A DNA stretch of 64,000 nucleotides. Source: CALLMJ01 sp964493765. GTDB lineage: Bacteria > Bacteroidota > Bacteroidia > J057 > CALLMJ01. The translations under genes were made by a program, and so were the position numbers. Shown piece by piece: positions 35,456 through 44,831 of this stretch; the first letter of the stretch is position 1; the number at the start of each line of letters is the position of its first letter. Under the pieces are notes generated by a model. That model saw only the letters and a list, made by a program, of their open reading frames with translations, searched no databases and was not told the origin of the DNA. Location of the stretch: the NCBI GenBank assembly GCA_964493765.1, contig CAZBPK010000146.1, positions 1 through 64,000 of the forward strand, written 5' to 3'.

Positions 35456-35890
35456 ATGCAAAAAAATAAACCCAAAAATACTTTAAAATCAGAATCAACT
35501 AATCCCAAAACAACGACTTCGGGGGCATCTGCTTTCAGTAAAAAATATTCTAAGCTGTTAGCAGATTTAGCCTTTGATTTTCAATCATTAAATTGGGTTA
35601 AGGAGAATTTTTATTTTATTATTTTTATTTTTGGAGTAGGGTTAGTTTATATTGCCAACAGCCATTTTGCGGAAAAACAAACCCGTAAAATGGAAGCATT
35701 AACCAATGAAATCAAAGAACTAAAATCTGAGGCTATGACTATCAATGCACAATTGTGCAGAATGAAAAAACAATCAGAGTTAAGTAAAAATTTAGAAAAC
35801 AAAGGTATTCAAGCATTGAAGGATATACCTTATAAAGTAGTGAACGAAACCCGTAATACCCAACGAACTCCCAAAAAAGAACTTGAATGA
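35456..35890 (+). CDS. ftsL: FtsL-like cell-division protein
   Basis: 144 residues. It is a bitopic protein: a low-complexity cytoplasmic tail rich in Lys/Thr/Ser (about 1-50), a single helix (NFYFIIFIFGVGLVYIA), and a coiled coil (KMEALTNEIKELKSEAMTIN). Sequence is weakly conserved across the family, so the call rests on topology and position between rsmH and ftsI. It would join the FtsB/FtsQ divisome subcomplex. The last codon overlaps the ftsI ATG (ATGA). Confidence 0.8.
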   Translation: MQKNKPKNTLKSESTNPKTTTSGASAFSKKYSKLLADLAFDFQSLNWVKENFYFIIFIFGVGLVYIANSHFAEKQTRKMEALTNEIKELKSEAMTINAQLCRMKKQSELSKNLENKGIQALKDIPYKVVNETRNTQRTPKKELE

Positions 35891-38007
35891 TAGCTATGGC
35901 AAAAGTAAATGATCGTATATTAAGAAGAATTTATTTGATGTTTGCAGCAGTTCTGCTGTTTAGTTTATTGATTGTACTTCAAATACTAAAAATTCAATGG
36001 ATAGAAGGTGATAGATGGGTTGAAAAGCAGGAAAAAGAAAGAGTTTATTTAAAAAATGTATCTGCTACAAGGGGCAGCATTTTAGCTGCTGGAGGTGAAG
36101 TGTTTGCAACTACTCTCCCTTTTTACCGAATTGCTATTGACGCTACTGTATTAAAAGAAAGCAATTTTCCCAATTTTCAAGATAGCCTTTCAATGTTGTG
36201 CAATAAATTAGCACGTTACTTTGGTGATAATAAATTAGATGCACAGTATTTTAAGAATAAAATTTTAGATGCTAAAAAAAATAAAGACCATCACGTTTAT
36301 TTATTTCCCGTAGGGCGAACTTTTAAGTACCAAGAAATGAAACAAATTAAATCGTTTCCGATTTTTAATCATCCCAACAGAAATGTAAGTGGTCTTATCA
36401 TAGAAAAAATTAACAATAAACGATTTTACCCTTATGAAGAGTTAGCTAAAAGTACTTTAGGCATTTTAAAAGACGATACATTGGGAGTTAGAGGCTTAGA
36501 GCATGCTTATAATAGAGAGTTAAGAGGGACAGATGGGTTAATGTTGGTTCAAAAAATTGCTGGTGGTGCAGAAATTCCATTAAGTGATTTTGAAATGCAA
36601 GAACCCAAAGACGGATTTGATGTTCAAACTACTTTGAATGTAGAACTTCAAGATGTAGTCTATACTGCATTAGAAAAAGGGGTTTTGCAAAATGAAGCTC
36701 AAGGAGGAGTTGCTATTTTAATGGAAGTACAAACAGGTAAAATTATTGCTCTTGCAAATTATCCTGAACATTACAACCATGCAATTGGTACACCTATTGA
36801 ACCCGGATCTACTTTTAAAATTGCCTCATTAATGGCATTTTTAGAAGATAAGGCTATTGGTTTACAAGATACTATCAACACTTATGGTGGGCAAAAAGAT
36901 TTGTATGGACTAAAAATGAAAGACGAAGCGGCTTACAGCAAATTAACCCTAAAAGAAGCCTTTCAAAAATCCTCTAATATTGCATTTGCTGAAGTATCTG
37001 AAAATTATTACTTAGAGAAACCTCAAAAATTTATTGATAGGCTTTATGAAATTGGTATTTTAAAACATACTGGTTCTCAGATTAAAGGAGAACCCGAACC
37101 CTATGTTATTAAACCTAATCATAGATTGTGGTCTAAATCCTCTTTGCCTTGGCTTTCTATTGGTTATAATGTTAAACTTACTCCTTTACAAACCTTAACC
37201 TTTGTCAATGGAATTGCTAACAACGGGAAATTAATTTCTCCTGTATTGGTTTCACAAATTAAAGATGGCTCTAAAGTGATTGAAGAATTTGAATCTCATG
37301 TTATTGTTCAAAGAATGTGTTCTAAATCTACTCTTCATACCGTTCAAGAATTTATGTTGAGTGTAGTAGAAAATGGAACAGCTAAAGGAATTAAAGATAC
37401 TGTCTATAAAATTGCTGGAAAAACCGGTACTGTCCAAAAATATATTGATGGTAAATATCAAAAGAAGTATCGTTCTTCTTTTGTAGGGTATTTTCCTGCC
37501 GATAATCCTAAGTACTCTTGTTATGTGATGATTGATGAACCTGAAAAAGGGGAATACTATGGTTCTCGGGTTGCTGCTCCAGTATTTAAAGAAATAGCAG
37601 ATTATATTTTTTATAGAGATTTAGAAATTCATCAAAACCGTATAAAATCCAATAAATTTGCCTCTCAACAAAAACCTTATAACCGTATCACCCATCGTGA
37701 AGATATTTTAAAACTCTATTCTTTATTAAACATTCCCGTTCCTGAAGATTTACAAGTAGAAACTGAGTATGTAAGAACTCATAATAAAGGAAAGTTTGTG
37801 GCGATTGATGACTTTAAATTATCAGGCAAATATGTTCCAAACGTAAAAGGAATGACAGCTAAAGATGCAGTTCCATTATTAGAAAATATGGGTTTTTGGG
37901 TAAAATTACATGGTAGTGGGAGAGTCAAATATCAATCTATTGCACCCGGAGAACCGATTACACACGACCCTAGAAAAAAACAATTTATTTCCTTAACACT
38001 TGAATAA
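35887..38007 (+). CDS. ftsI: Division-specific peptidoglycan transpeptidase (PBP3) with PASTA domain
   Basis: 706 residues. One N-terminal membrane helix (about 15-37) precedes a PBP dimer domain (about 50-225, with ATRGSILAAGG and GVRGLEHAYNRELRGTDG). The transpeptidase domain (about 245-590) carries SxxK in EPGSTFKIASL, SxN in SSNIAF, and KTGT in AGKTGTVQKY. A C-terminal PASTA domain (about 640-706: VPNVKGMTAKDAVPLLENMG) follows. It crosslinks septal peptidoglycan. A second ATG at 35896 is possible, but 35887 overlaps the ftsL stop, favouring coupling. Confidence 0.95.
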   Translation: MIAMAKVNDRILRRIYLMFAAVLLFSLLIVLQILKIQWIEGDRWVEKQEKERVYLKNVSATRGSILAAGGEVFATTLPFYRIAIDATVLKESNFPNFQDSLSMLCNKLARYFGDNKLDAQYFKNKILDAKKNKDHHVYLFPVGRTFKYQEMKQIKSFPIFNHPNRNVSGLIIEKINNKRFYPYEELAKSTLGILKDDTLGVRGLEHAYNRELRGTDGLMLVQKIAGGAEIPLSDFEMQEPKDGFDVQTTLNVELQDVVYTALEKGVLQNEAQGGVAILMEVQTGKIIALANYPEHYNHAIGTPIEPGSTFKIASLMAFLEDKAIGLQDTINTYGGQKDLYGLKMKDEAAYSKLTLKEAFQKSSNIAFAEVSENYYLEKPQKFIDRLYEIGILKHTGSQIKGEPEPYVIKPNHRLWSKSSLPWLSIGYNVKLTPLQTLTFVNGIANNGKLISPVLVSQIKDGSKVIEEFESHVIVQRMCSKSTLHTVQEFMLSVVENGTAKGIKDTVYKIAGKTGTVQKYIDGKYQKKYRSSFVGYFPADNPKYSCYVMIDEPEKGEYYGSRVAAPVFKEIADYIFYRDLEIHQNRIKSNKFASQQKPYNRITHREDILKLYSLLNIPVPEDLQVETEYVRTHNKGKFVAIDDFKLSGKYVPNVKGMTAKDAVPLLENMGFWVKLHGSGRVKYQSIAPGEPITHDPRKKQFISLTLE

Positions 38008-38013
38008 TCATTT

Positions 38014-39474
38014 ATGAAGCAACTCAAAGATTTATTATACAAAGTCCATCTTAAAGAACTATACGGGGAAACTACCGTAATCCCTAATGATTTTCATTTT
38101 GATTCTCGTAAAGTTAAAAAAGGTGATTTATTTATTGCAATAAAAGGTACTCAAACTGATGGGCATAAATATATTTTTAAAGCTATTGAACAAGGTGCAA
38201 TAGCAATTGTTTGTGAGGATTTACCAAAAGATTTTGTTAAATATCCTCTTATTCAGTGGGTTGTAACTAGTAATAGTCATGAAGCTTTAGGAATCATTGC
38301 TTCTAATTATTATGATAACCCCTCTGAAAAATTAAAAGTGGTAGGAGTAACAGGCACGAATGGTAAAACCACCGTTGCTACCTTGCTTTATAAATTATTT
38401 ACAGACTTAGGTTTTCCTTGTGGCTTAGTTTCAACGGTAGAAAATCGTATTAACGAAAGTGTTATTCCTGCAAATTTAACTACACCAGATGCAAAATATC
38501 TACAAAACTTATTTCATTTGATGGAACAAGCTGGTTGTGAATATTGCTTTATGGAAGTAAGTTCTATTGCTGTTCATCAACATAGAATTTCAGGCACTTT
38601 TTTTACAGGTGGAATTTTTACGAATATTACCCATGACCATTTAGATTATCACGGAACTTTTGATAATTATTTAAAATGTAAACAAGCATTTTTTACATTT
38701 CTTCCTTCTAAAGCTTTTGCTATTAGTAATTTAGATGATAAGAATGGGGAAATAATGCTTCAAAATTCAAATGCAAAAAGAATTTATTACGCTTTAAATC
38801 GTTTAGCTCATTACAATGCAAAAATTGTAGAAAATACCTTAGAAGGTTTACATTTAATTATTGATAGTAGAGAACTTTGGGTTCCTTTGGTAGGTAAATT
38901 TAATGCATATAATTTATTAGCAGTTTATACTGCTGCGAAGCAATTAGGAGTTCCCTCTGATGAAATTTTAAAAAAGTTAAGTTTAATTTCTTCTGTAAAA
39001 GGACGTTTTCAAATTTATAAACATCCTAATCAACCCAAATTTGCTATCATTGATTATGCTCATACTCCAGATGCTTTAAAAAATGTTTTAGAAACTTTGA
39101 ATGATATGAAAATCAATAATTTAATTGTAGTTTTTGGCTGTGGTGGTAATCGAGATAAAGAAAAAAGACCCCTAATGGGAAAAATTGCATCGGAATTAGC
39201 GGATAAAGTGATTCTTACCTCAGACAACCCCAGAAATGAAGACCCCAAAAAAATTATTGAAGATATTCAAAAAGGTATTTCTAAAGAAAATTTAAGTAAA
39301 GTTACAACCTTGGTGGATAGAGAAGAAGCTATTGCAGCAGCCTTAAAATTTGCACAAAATCATGATGTAGTTTTAATTGCAGGTAAAGGACACGAAGATT
39401 ATCAAGAAATCAATGATTTGAAACTCCCCTTTGATGACAGCGTTTTGGTTCAAAAAATTTTTAATCAAATCTAA
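38014..39474 (+). CDS. murE: UDP-N-acetylmuramoyl-L-alanyl-D-glutamate--2,6-diaminopimelate ligase
   Basis: 486 residues, the usual length. It adds the third stem-peptide residue (meso-diaminopimelate in most Gram-negative bacteria) with ATP. Motifs are N-terminal DSRKVKKGDLFIAIKGTQTDGH, the P-loop VTGTNGKTTVATLLYKLF, TTPDA, the MEVSSIAVHQHRISG segment and GCGGNRDKEKRPLMGKIA. The C-terminal LTSDNPRNEDP contains the DNPR motif typical of diaminopimelate-specific MurE. Six bases separate it from ftsI. Confidence 0.97.
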   Translation: MKQLKDLLYKVHLKELYGETTVIPNDFHFDSRKVKKGDLFIAIKGTQTDGHKYIFKAIEQGAIAIVCEDLPKDFVKYPLIQWVVTSNSHEALGIIASNYYDNPSEKLKVVGVTGTNGKTTVATLLYKLFTDLGFPCGLVSTVENRINESVIPANLTTPDAKYLQNLFHLMEQAGCEYCFMEVSSIAVHQHRISGTFFTGGIFTNITHDHLDYHGTFDNYLKCKQAFFTFLPSKAFAISNLDDKNGEIMLQNSNAKRIYYALNRLAHYNAKIVENTLEGLHLIIDSRELWVPLVGKFNAYNLLAVYTAAKQLGVPSDEILKKLSLISSVKGRFQIYKHPNQPKFAIIDYAHTPDALKNVLETLNDMKINNLIVVFGCGGNRDKEKRPLMGKIASELADKVILTSDNPRNEDPKKIIEDIQKGISKENLSKVTTLVDREEAIAAALKFAQNHDVVLIAGKGHEDYQEINDLKLPFDDSVLVQKIFNQI

Positions 39475-39477
39475 TTT

Positions 39478-40878
39478 ATGTTATACCAATTTTTAGCATG
39501 GCTTAACCAACTTTTTGATATACCCGGTTTTGGTGTTTTTCAATACCTTACTTTTCGTGCCATTTTAGCCGCTGTATTTTCTTTGGGTTTATGTTTACTT
39601 TTTGGTAATCCAATTATACAATTTTTAAAAAGAAAATCCATAGGAGAAACCATTAGACAAGAAGGTCCTCAAAACCACCTTTCCAAAGCTGGAACTCCAA
39701 CTATGGGTGGAATTATGATTATTTTGGCTATTATTATACCTACTTTATTATGGGCTAACCTCGCTAATGCTTATGTCATTCTTTTACTCGTTGGTACCCT
39801 TTGGATGGGCATTATTGGTTTCGCTGATGACTATATTAAAGTTTTCAAAAAAAATAAACAAGGATTAAAAGGTAAATTTAAAATTTATGGTCAATTAGGT
39901 TTAGGATTGATTGTGGGTTTAACCATGGTTTTTCACCCTCATTTTCAAGGTCTTGAACCTAAAGTAGATTCTCATTTAATTATACACCCTAACAGCATTC
40001 TAGAAAAATCAGGATTTAAAGAAGGCGATAAATTAATTGCTTTAGATGGAAAAAATATTGCAGAACTTCCCAAAGGCTACCATAACCCTATTTTTACCAT
40101 TTTCACGATTGAAAGAGAAGGTAAAAGAATGAACCTAGTAATTCCTAAAGACGAAAAAATTAGAGTTTCTGAGTTTTTATTAGGCACTAAAAATTACGGG
40201 TTTTCAACTAGTACCAATGTCCCATTTTTCAAAAATTACACTTTTAACTACGATTATCTTGCATTTTGGGACGAGCCCAATGGTATTTGGGGTAAAATTA
40301 TTTATGTTTTGGTTATTATTTTTATTGTAACTGCGGTTTCTAATGGCGTAAATATAACGGATGGTTTAGATGGTTTAGCAGCAGGAGTAACAGGAATTGT
40401 AGCGGCTACCTTAGGAATTATGGCTTATGTTTCTGGCAATGTTGTTTTTGCTAATTATCTGAATATTAGCTTTATACCAATGAGTGGAGAAGTATTTATT
40501 TTTTGTGCTGCTCTCATAGGTGCTTGTGTAGGATTCCTTTGGTTTAATGCTTTTCCTGCACAAGTTTTTATGGGGGATACGGGTAGCCTTGCATTAGGAG
40601 GTGCAATTGCAGTTTTGGCACTGATTATCAAAAAAGAACTATTAATTCCTATTTTTTGCGGAATTTATTTCATTGAAAATTTATCGGTGATTATTCAAGT
40701 TTCTTATTTCAAATATACCAAAAAAAAATACGGAGAAGGAAAACGTATCTTTTTGATGGCTCCTATCCATCATCACTTTGAAAAAAAAGGTTTACACGAA
40801 TCCAAAATTGTGATTCGCTTTTGGATTGTTACTGTTTTATTATGTATCATCACTTTTGCAACCCTTAAACTCAGATAA
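39478..40878 (+). CDS. mraY: Phospho-N-acetylmuramoyl-pentapeptide transferase with a periplasmic insert
   Basis: 466 residues, about 100 longer than the usual 360. It makes lipid I by moving phospho-MurNAc-pentapeptide to undecaprenyl phosphate in the inner membrane. Ten membrane helices and the catalytic motifs are present: FADDYIKVFKKN (residues 115-126), NITDGLDGLAAG, GDTGSLALGG and APIHHHFEKKGLHESKIVIRFW. The extra length comes mainly from an insert at about residues 160-245. It has a PDZ-like stretch, ILEKSGFKEGDKLIALDGKN, followed by a strand-rich part. Bacteroidota MraY proteins are known to be longer here. Confidence 0.96.
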   Translation: MLYQFLAWLNQLFDIPGFGVFQYLTFRAILAAVFSLGLCLLFGNPIIQFLKRKSIGETIRQEGPQNHLSKAGTPTMGGIMIILAIIIPTLLWANLANAYVILLLVGTLWMGIIGFADDYIKVFKKNKQGLKGKFKIYGQLGLGLIVGLTMVFHPHFQGLEPKVDSHLIIHPNSILEKSGFKEGDKLIALDGKNIAELPKGYHNPIFTIFTIEREGKRMNLVIPKDEKIRVSEFLLGTKNYGFSTSTNVPFFKNYTFNYDYLAFWDEPNGIWGKIIYVLVIIFIVTAVSNGVNITDGLDGLAAGVTGIVAATLGIMAYVSGNVVFANYLNISFIPMSGEVFIFCAALIGACVGFLWFNAFPAQVFMGDTGSLALGGAIAVLALIIKKELLIPIFCGIYFIENLSVIIQVSYFKYTKKKYGEGKRIFLMAPIHHHFEKKGLHESKIVIRFWIVTVLLCIITFATLKLR

Positions 40879-40881
40879 TCT

Positions 40882-42282
40882 ATGGATAAAAATCAAATCA
40901 AAAAAATTGTAATATTAGGAGGCGGTGAATCAGGTGTAGGAGCAGCTATTTTCGCCAAACAAAAAGGATATGACGTTTTTTTATCAGAAGGAGGTTCTTT
41001 AAAACCTCATTTTGAAAAAGAATTACTTGATTATCAAATTCCTTATGAAACTCAAAATCATAGCATTGGTAAAATTCTTTCCGCAGATTTAATTATTAAA
41101 AGCCCGGGTATTTCTCCCAAAACAAACATAGTACAACAAATTACAGAAAAAAATATACCCATAGTTTCTGAAATAGAATTTGGTTCTTGGTTTACTAATG
41201 CTACTATTATTGCAATCTCTGGTTCAGCTGGCAAAACAACTACCACATCTATGATTTACAAGATTTTAAAAGATGGTGGGTTAAATGTAGCAGTTTGTGG
41301 TAATATAGGAACTTCACTCGCCAGAACCTTAGCTTTTGCTCAAAAAGAATATGAATATTTAGTCATTGAGGTATCTAGTTTTCAATTAGAAAACGTAATA
41401 GATTTTCACCCCCATATTGCAGTTTTAACGAATATCAGTGAAAATCATTTAGATAGATACGAATATAATTTATCAAAGTATGCTCAAACCAAAATTCAAG
41501 GATTACTAAAGAATTCAACTTCAGAAGATTTTTTAATTTACTGTATGGATTCTGATTATTTAGTTCAAGAATTAGAAAAATTTCCATTTGAAGCAGAAAA
41601 AATTGGGTATAGCTTAGAAATGAAACAAGGAAGCTCAGCTTATGTCATTGAAAAAGAATTAAAAAGGTTTATAAATATCAACATTATGTCTAAAAACAAG
41701 AAAAAAAACGGCTTAGCCTTTGATTTTCCTATTGAGGAACTTCAAATAAAAGGCAAACACAATGAATACAACAGCATGGCAAGTTCTGTTGTAGGAAACT
41801 TATTACAAATAAGAAATGAATCAATAAGAGAAAGTTTAAAAGACTTTGCGAGTTTAGAGCATCGTCTAGAACAAGTAGCAATTATTGATGGAGTTTTTTA
41901 TGTCAATGATTCAAAAGCAACCAGTGCATTAGCGGTTTGGTATGCCTTAGAAAGTATTACAACTCCTGTAATTTGGATTGCTGGTGGTGTAGATAAAGGA
42001 AATGATTGGGGAATTTTATTGCGGTTAGTGAGTGATAAAGTTAAAGGTATTGTTTTACTTTCCAAAGAATTAGATACGGTAAAGGACATCAAAAATGCTT
42101 TTGAAAATACTGTTGAAATGATGAAACATGCCAACAATATGGCTGATGCTGTGCGTATTGCAAAAGAAATGGCTTCAGCTGGAGATACTATCTTACTTTC
42201 TCCCGGTTGTGCAAGTTTTGATTTATTTGCTAACTACGAAGAAAGAGGTAACCAATTCAAAGACGAAGTTTTAAAAAAATAA
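40882..42282 (+). CDS. murD: UDP-N-acetylmuramoylalanine--D-glutamate ligase
   Basis: 466 residues. It attaches D-glutamate to UDP-MurNAc-L-Ala with ATP. Motifs are N-terminal ILGGGESGVGAAIFAKQKG, IIKSPGISP, the P-loop AISGSAGKTTTTSMIYKIL (Ser-Ala in place of the usual Thr-Asn), LEVSSFQLEN-like VIEVSSFQLENV, NISENHLDRY, GKHNEYNSMASSVVGN, NDSKATSALAVWYAL, IAGGVDKGNDW and SPGCASFDLFANYEERGNQF. It is the last gene of the operon here; a strong terminator follows. Confidence 0.97.
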   Translation: MDKNQIKKIVILGGGESGVGAAIFAKQKGYDVFLSEGGSLKPHFEKELLDYQIPYETQNHSIGKILSADLIIKSPGISPKTNIVQQITEKNIPIVSEIEFGSWFTNATIIAISGSAGKTTTTSMIYKILKDGGLNVAVCGNIGTSLARTLAFAQKEYEYLVIEVSSFQLENVIDFHPHIAVLTNISENHLDRYEYNLSKYAQTKIQGLLKNSTSEDFLIYCMDSDYLVQELEKFPFEAEKIGYSLEMKQGSSAYVIEKELKRFININIMSKNKKKNGLAFDFPIEELQIKGKHNEYNSMASSVVGNLLQIRNESIRESLKDFASLEHRLEQVAIIDGVFYVNDSKATSALAVWYALESITTPVIWIAGGVDKGNDWGILLRLVSDKVKGIVLLSKELDTVKDIKNAFENTVEMMKHANNMADAVRIAKEMASAGDTILLSPGCASFDLFANYEERGNQFKDEVLKK

Positions 42283-42406
42283 ATTTTCAATAAATTTCTA
42301 TTCTTCTAGCGCTGCCATTTTTTTATAAAATAGGAGTCATTTTCTATTTTTTAGGAGTTTCCATTTTTTATTTTTTCCTATCACAAAATGATTGATAGAG
42401 TTTAAA

Positions 42407-42446
42407 AAAAATCAGAATTTTCAAATAATTGAAAATTCTGATTTTT
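42407..42446. terminator. Bidirectional terminator between murD and a convergent gene
   Basis: A perfect 18-bp stem (42407-42424 with 42429-42446) and 4-base ATAA loop, with A/T tracts at both ends. It serves murD on the plus strand and the small secreted protein on the minus strand. Confidence 0.9.
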
Positions 42447-42465
42447 GAAGTAATGCTTACATTTT

Positions 42466-42939
42466 CTATTTAGTCAATGACCAACTGTTACTTGCTTTAT
42501 TGTAACCATACTTCCAAGTCCCGCCTGAGGTTTCAATGATCAAACCTATTTGAGAATTTTGCATTTTATCAGCTTTAAATTTAAAACTATTTGTATTAGC
42601 TTGCTTGGTTAAATTGTAGGTATTTAAAACCTTAACCGTTTGTTCATTAAAAATAGAAATCCAAGTATAGAACTTTCCTCCACTTTCTTGTACCCAAGTA
42701 TAAGCAAACAAACCTGGATTAATAGCCAATTTTCCCACGGGATAAATAATATCATTTTCCCCTATTTTAGTAAATTGTGCTTTTAAAGAAGCATGTAAAG
42801 GACGAACAGAAGGCTTAGTGGAACCATTAAACTCAAAAGGTAATGATTTTTCTGGAAAAATATCCTTCATTTTTTGAAATTGTTGCCCAAATACTTGAGC
42901 ATTAAACCACATAAACAAAATTAATAACCAATTTTTCAT
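42466..42939 (-). CDS. Small secreted protein of unknown function
   Basis: 157 residues with a signal peptide (NWLLILFMWFNAQVFGQ). The mature part is beta-rich with many aromatics (YTWVQESGGKFYTWISIFNE, IGLIIETSGGTWKYGYN). No catalytic motif seen, and I do not recognise the family. It is convergent with murD and divergent from the GT-C gene downstream at 43028. Confidence 0.75.
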   Translation of the reverse strand: MKNWLLILFMWFNAQVFGQQFQKMKDIFPEKSLPFEFNGSTKPSVRPLHASLKAQFTKIGENDIIYPVGKLAINPGLFAYTWVQESGGKFYTWISIFNEQTVKVLNTYNLTKQANTNSFKFKADKMQNSQIGLIIETSGGTWKYGYNKASNSWSLTK

Positions 42940-43004
42940 TTGTTGAAATTTTAATATAAGGTTTACAGCAAAATTTGTGCCTACTTATAAATTCAATAAA
43001 AATT

Positions 43005-43012
43005 TATATTTG
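43005..43012 (+). promoter_or_regulatory. -7 box of the GT-C membrane protein gene
   Basis: TATATTTG, 15 bases before the ATG at 43028. The longer open frame (to 42977) would begin upstream of this box, which argues against it. Confidence 0.5.
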
Positions 43013-43027
43013 CAAACTCATAATCGT

Positions 43028-44593
43028 ATGAATATCAAAAAGCGAGAAAACTTACTGTTTTTTCTCATCATTTTTCTTTTAAGTATTCTCATTTACAATG
43101 GAACTAGACACTTTGTAACTTTACCTTACGGAATCCACCAATGGAGGCAAAGTATGAACTATTCAATAGTTCAAAATTTTCAAGAGTCTAATACCCATTT
43201 TGGGAAACCCGCTATGGACAATTTGCTGAACCCAGACAATACAGGTTATTTAGTATTAGAATTTCCCATTTTTCAATGGATAATTTCTTTCTTCCCTAGA
43301 GAATTTTTTCCTTATTTTAGATGGTTAATTTATTTAAGCTCCTTATCGGGTCTTTATTTTGCTTTTCTTTGGAGTTATCAAGTATTAAAAAATTATTATC
43401 TTGCTTTTGCTTCCATTTTAATTTTATTTTTTGTCCCTTTGTTTTTATTTTACAATGCCAATTATTTTGTGGATTTACCTGCTATTCTTTGGAGCATAAG
43501 CACAGCTTACTTCTGGAATAAAGGAATTACCGAAAATTATACCCCAAAATCCATATTGCTAGGCACTTTTTTTTACACTTTAACAGGTTTGTTGAGACCC
43601 GTTGGTTTAGCTTTGCCTTTTGCTTTTATGATTTATTATTTTTTGAATCATTTTAAAAAAAGCAAATTTCTTTTCTGGAACTTTTTGATTAGTACTACTT
43701 TAATTAGCATTTGGTACATTTATCAACAAAAAACGAATATTACTTATGAAGTTCATACTCCCCCTCAAACTTCTATTTTTTACAGTTCAAAAGAGGAAAT
43801 CAAAAACGTTCTTTATGCTTTTAGAGATTTTCATTTTAATCAATTTGGTTTTGTATTTGGAAATATTTTGGGTTATATTCTTTGTTTTTTAATGATTGGT
43901 TTTCATTGGAAAAACTATGATAAAAATCTAAAAACTATATTTATATGGACATTTTTGGGTACAATTGCTTATTTAACTTTATGGTTTAAAGTTTTTCAAG
44001 ACCATGATTATTATTTGATCCCTTGTTTATCTTTTTTCTTTATTACTACTCTCATGACCTTAATGGCCTTAAATCATTATATCCCTTTAAAATCTTTATA
44101 CGTTACTCTCTCAATCATTCTTTTCTTTAGCTTTTATCATGGTTATGAAAATTATAGATTAAGGGACTTTAGAGGTTGGTATGGCTTCAGTTTAAATACT
44201 TCCAAATTTGAGGAAGGGATGTTATGGTGGGTTCATCATGAAGATCAAATGATATGGTCAAAAATTAGAGAATTGTCCAATAACATGGATAAACTTGAAA
44301 AAGCAGGTATTCAAAAAAAAGATACCGTAATTTGTAATTTTGACCCAACTCCCACTTACGTTTTGAGTTTATTACAATTAAAAGGTTGGGCTTTATCCAA
44401 TGAAGGTGGGAAGATGAATCGTTTTGAGCAATATCAATATTACATCAATCGTGGTGCAAAATATCTCATTCATTATGGTGATAGAGTAGCAGTGGAGGAT
44501 GAATCTGAAAAAGATAATTTACTAAAGCAAAATTTAATTTTTCAATACGATAGTATCAAATTTTATAAAATTGACCATTTAAAAAATCAGTAA
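43028..44593 (+). CDS. GT-C-fold membrane glycosyltransferase-like protein
   Basis: About 521 residues, roughly 11 membrane helices in the first 390 residues and a soluble C-terminal domain. The first extracytoplasmic loop reads LPYGIHQWRQSMNYSIVQNF, with HQWRQ followed by acidic and Asn positions typical of GT-C/ArnT-like enzymes. Later segments YFVDLPAILWSISTAYFW and GLLRPVGLALPFAFMIYYF also fit. The C-terminal domain ends with GGKMNRFEQYQYYINRGAKYLIHYGD, which resembles a periplasmic sugar-transferase domain. Likely transfers a lipid-linked sugar at the membrane. It lies apart from any glycan cluster; a GC-rich repeat follows. Confidence 0.65.
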   Translation: MNIKKRENLLFFLIIFLLSILIYNGTRHFVTLPYGIHQWRQSMNYSIVQNFQESNTHFGKPAMDNLLNPDNTGYLVLEFPIFQWIISFFPREFFPYFRWLIYLSSLSGLYFAFLWSYQVLKNYYLAFASILILFFVPLFLFYNANYFVDLPAILWSISTAYFWNKGITENYTPKSILLGTFFYTLTGLLRPVGLALPFAFMIYYFLNHFKKSKFLFWNFLISTTLISIWYIYQQKTNITYEVHTPPQTSIFYSSKEEIKNVLYAFRDFHFNQFGFVFGNILGYILCFLMIGFHWKNYDKNLKTIFIWTFLGTIAYLTLWFKVFQDHDYYLIPCLSFFFITTLMTLMALNHYIPLKSLYVTLSIILFFSFYHGYENYRLRDFRGWYGFSLNTSKFEEGMLWWVHHEDQMIWSKIRELSNNMDKLEKAGIQKKDTVICNFDPTPTYVLSLLQLKGWALSNEGGKMNRFEQYQYYINRGAKYLIHYGDRVAVEDESEKDNLLKQNLIFQYDSIKFYKIDHLKNQ

Positions 44594-44626
44594 ACCAAGA
44601 TTTCAGCTTTCTTGATAGATGATTGG

Positions 44627-44757
44627 TTGGGCGTGCCCCTTGCTACGCTGCGGGTCGGGCTGCTTCGGGTTTCACTTTGTTTCAGCAATCCTTTTGACAC
44701 TTTTTATCAAAAGTGTCAAAAGGCAGTGCCACTTTGTGCCCTTCGCATCCCTCACGC
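44627..44757 (-). repeat. GC-rich dispersed repeat, copy 4
   Basis: About 131 bp in the reverse orientation (TTGGGCGTGCCCCTTGC to CATCCCTCACGC). The central part TTTTGACACTTTTTATC / AAAAGTGTCAAAA forms a hairpin. It fills most of the gap between the GT-C gene and the AAA remnant. Confidence 0.9.
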
Positions 44758-44831
44758 TTTTCCCAAAGCTTCGCTTCTAATCCCTACTATTACATGCTTT
44801 ACTACAAGCTATTCTTTATTATTTTTGTATC

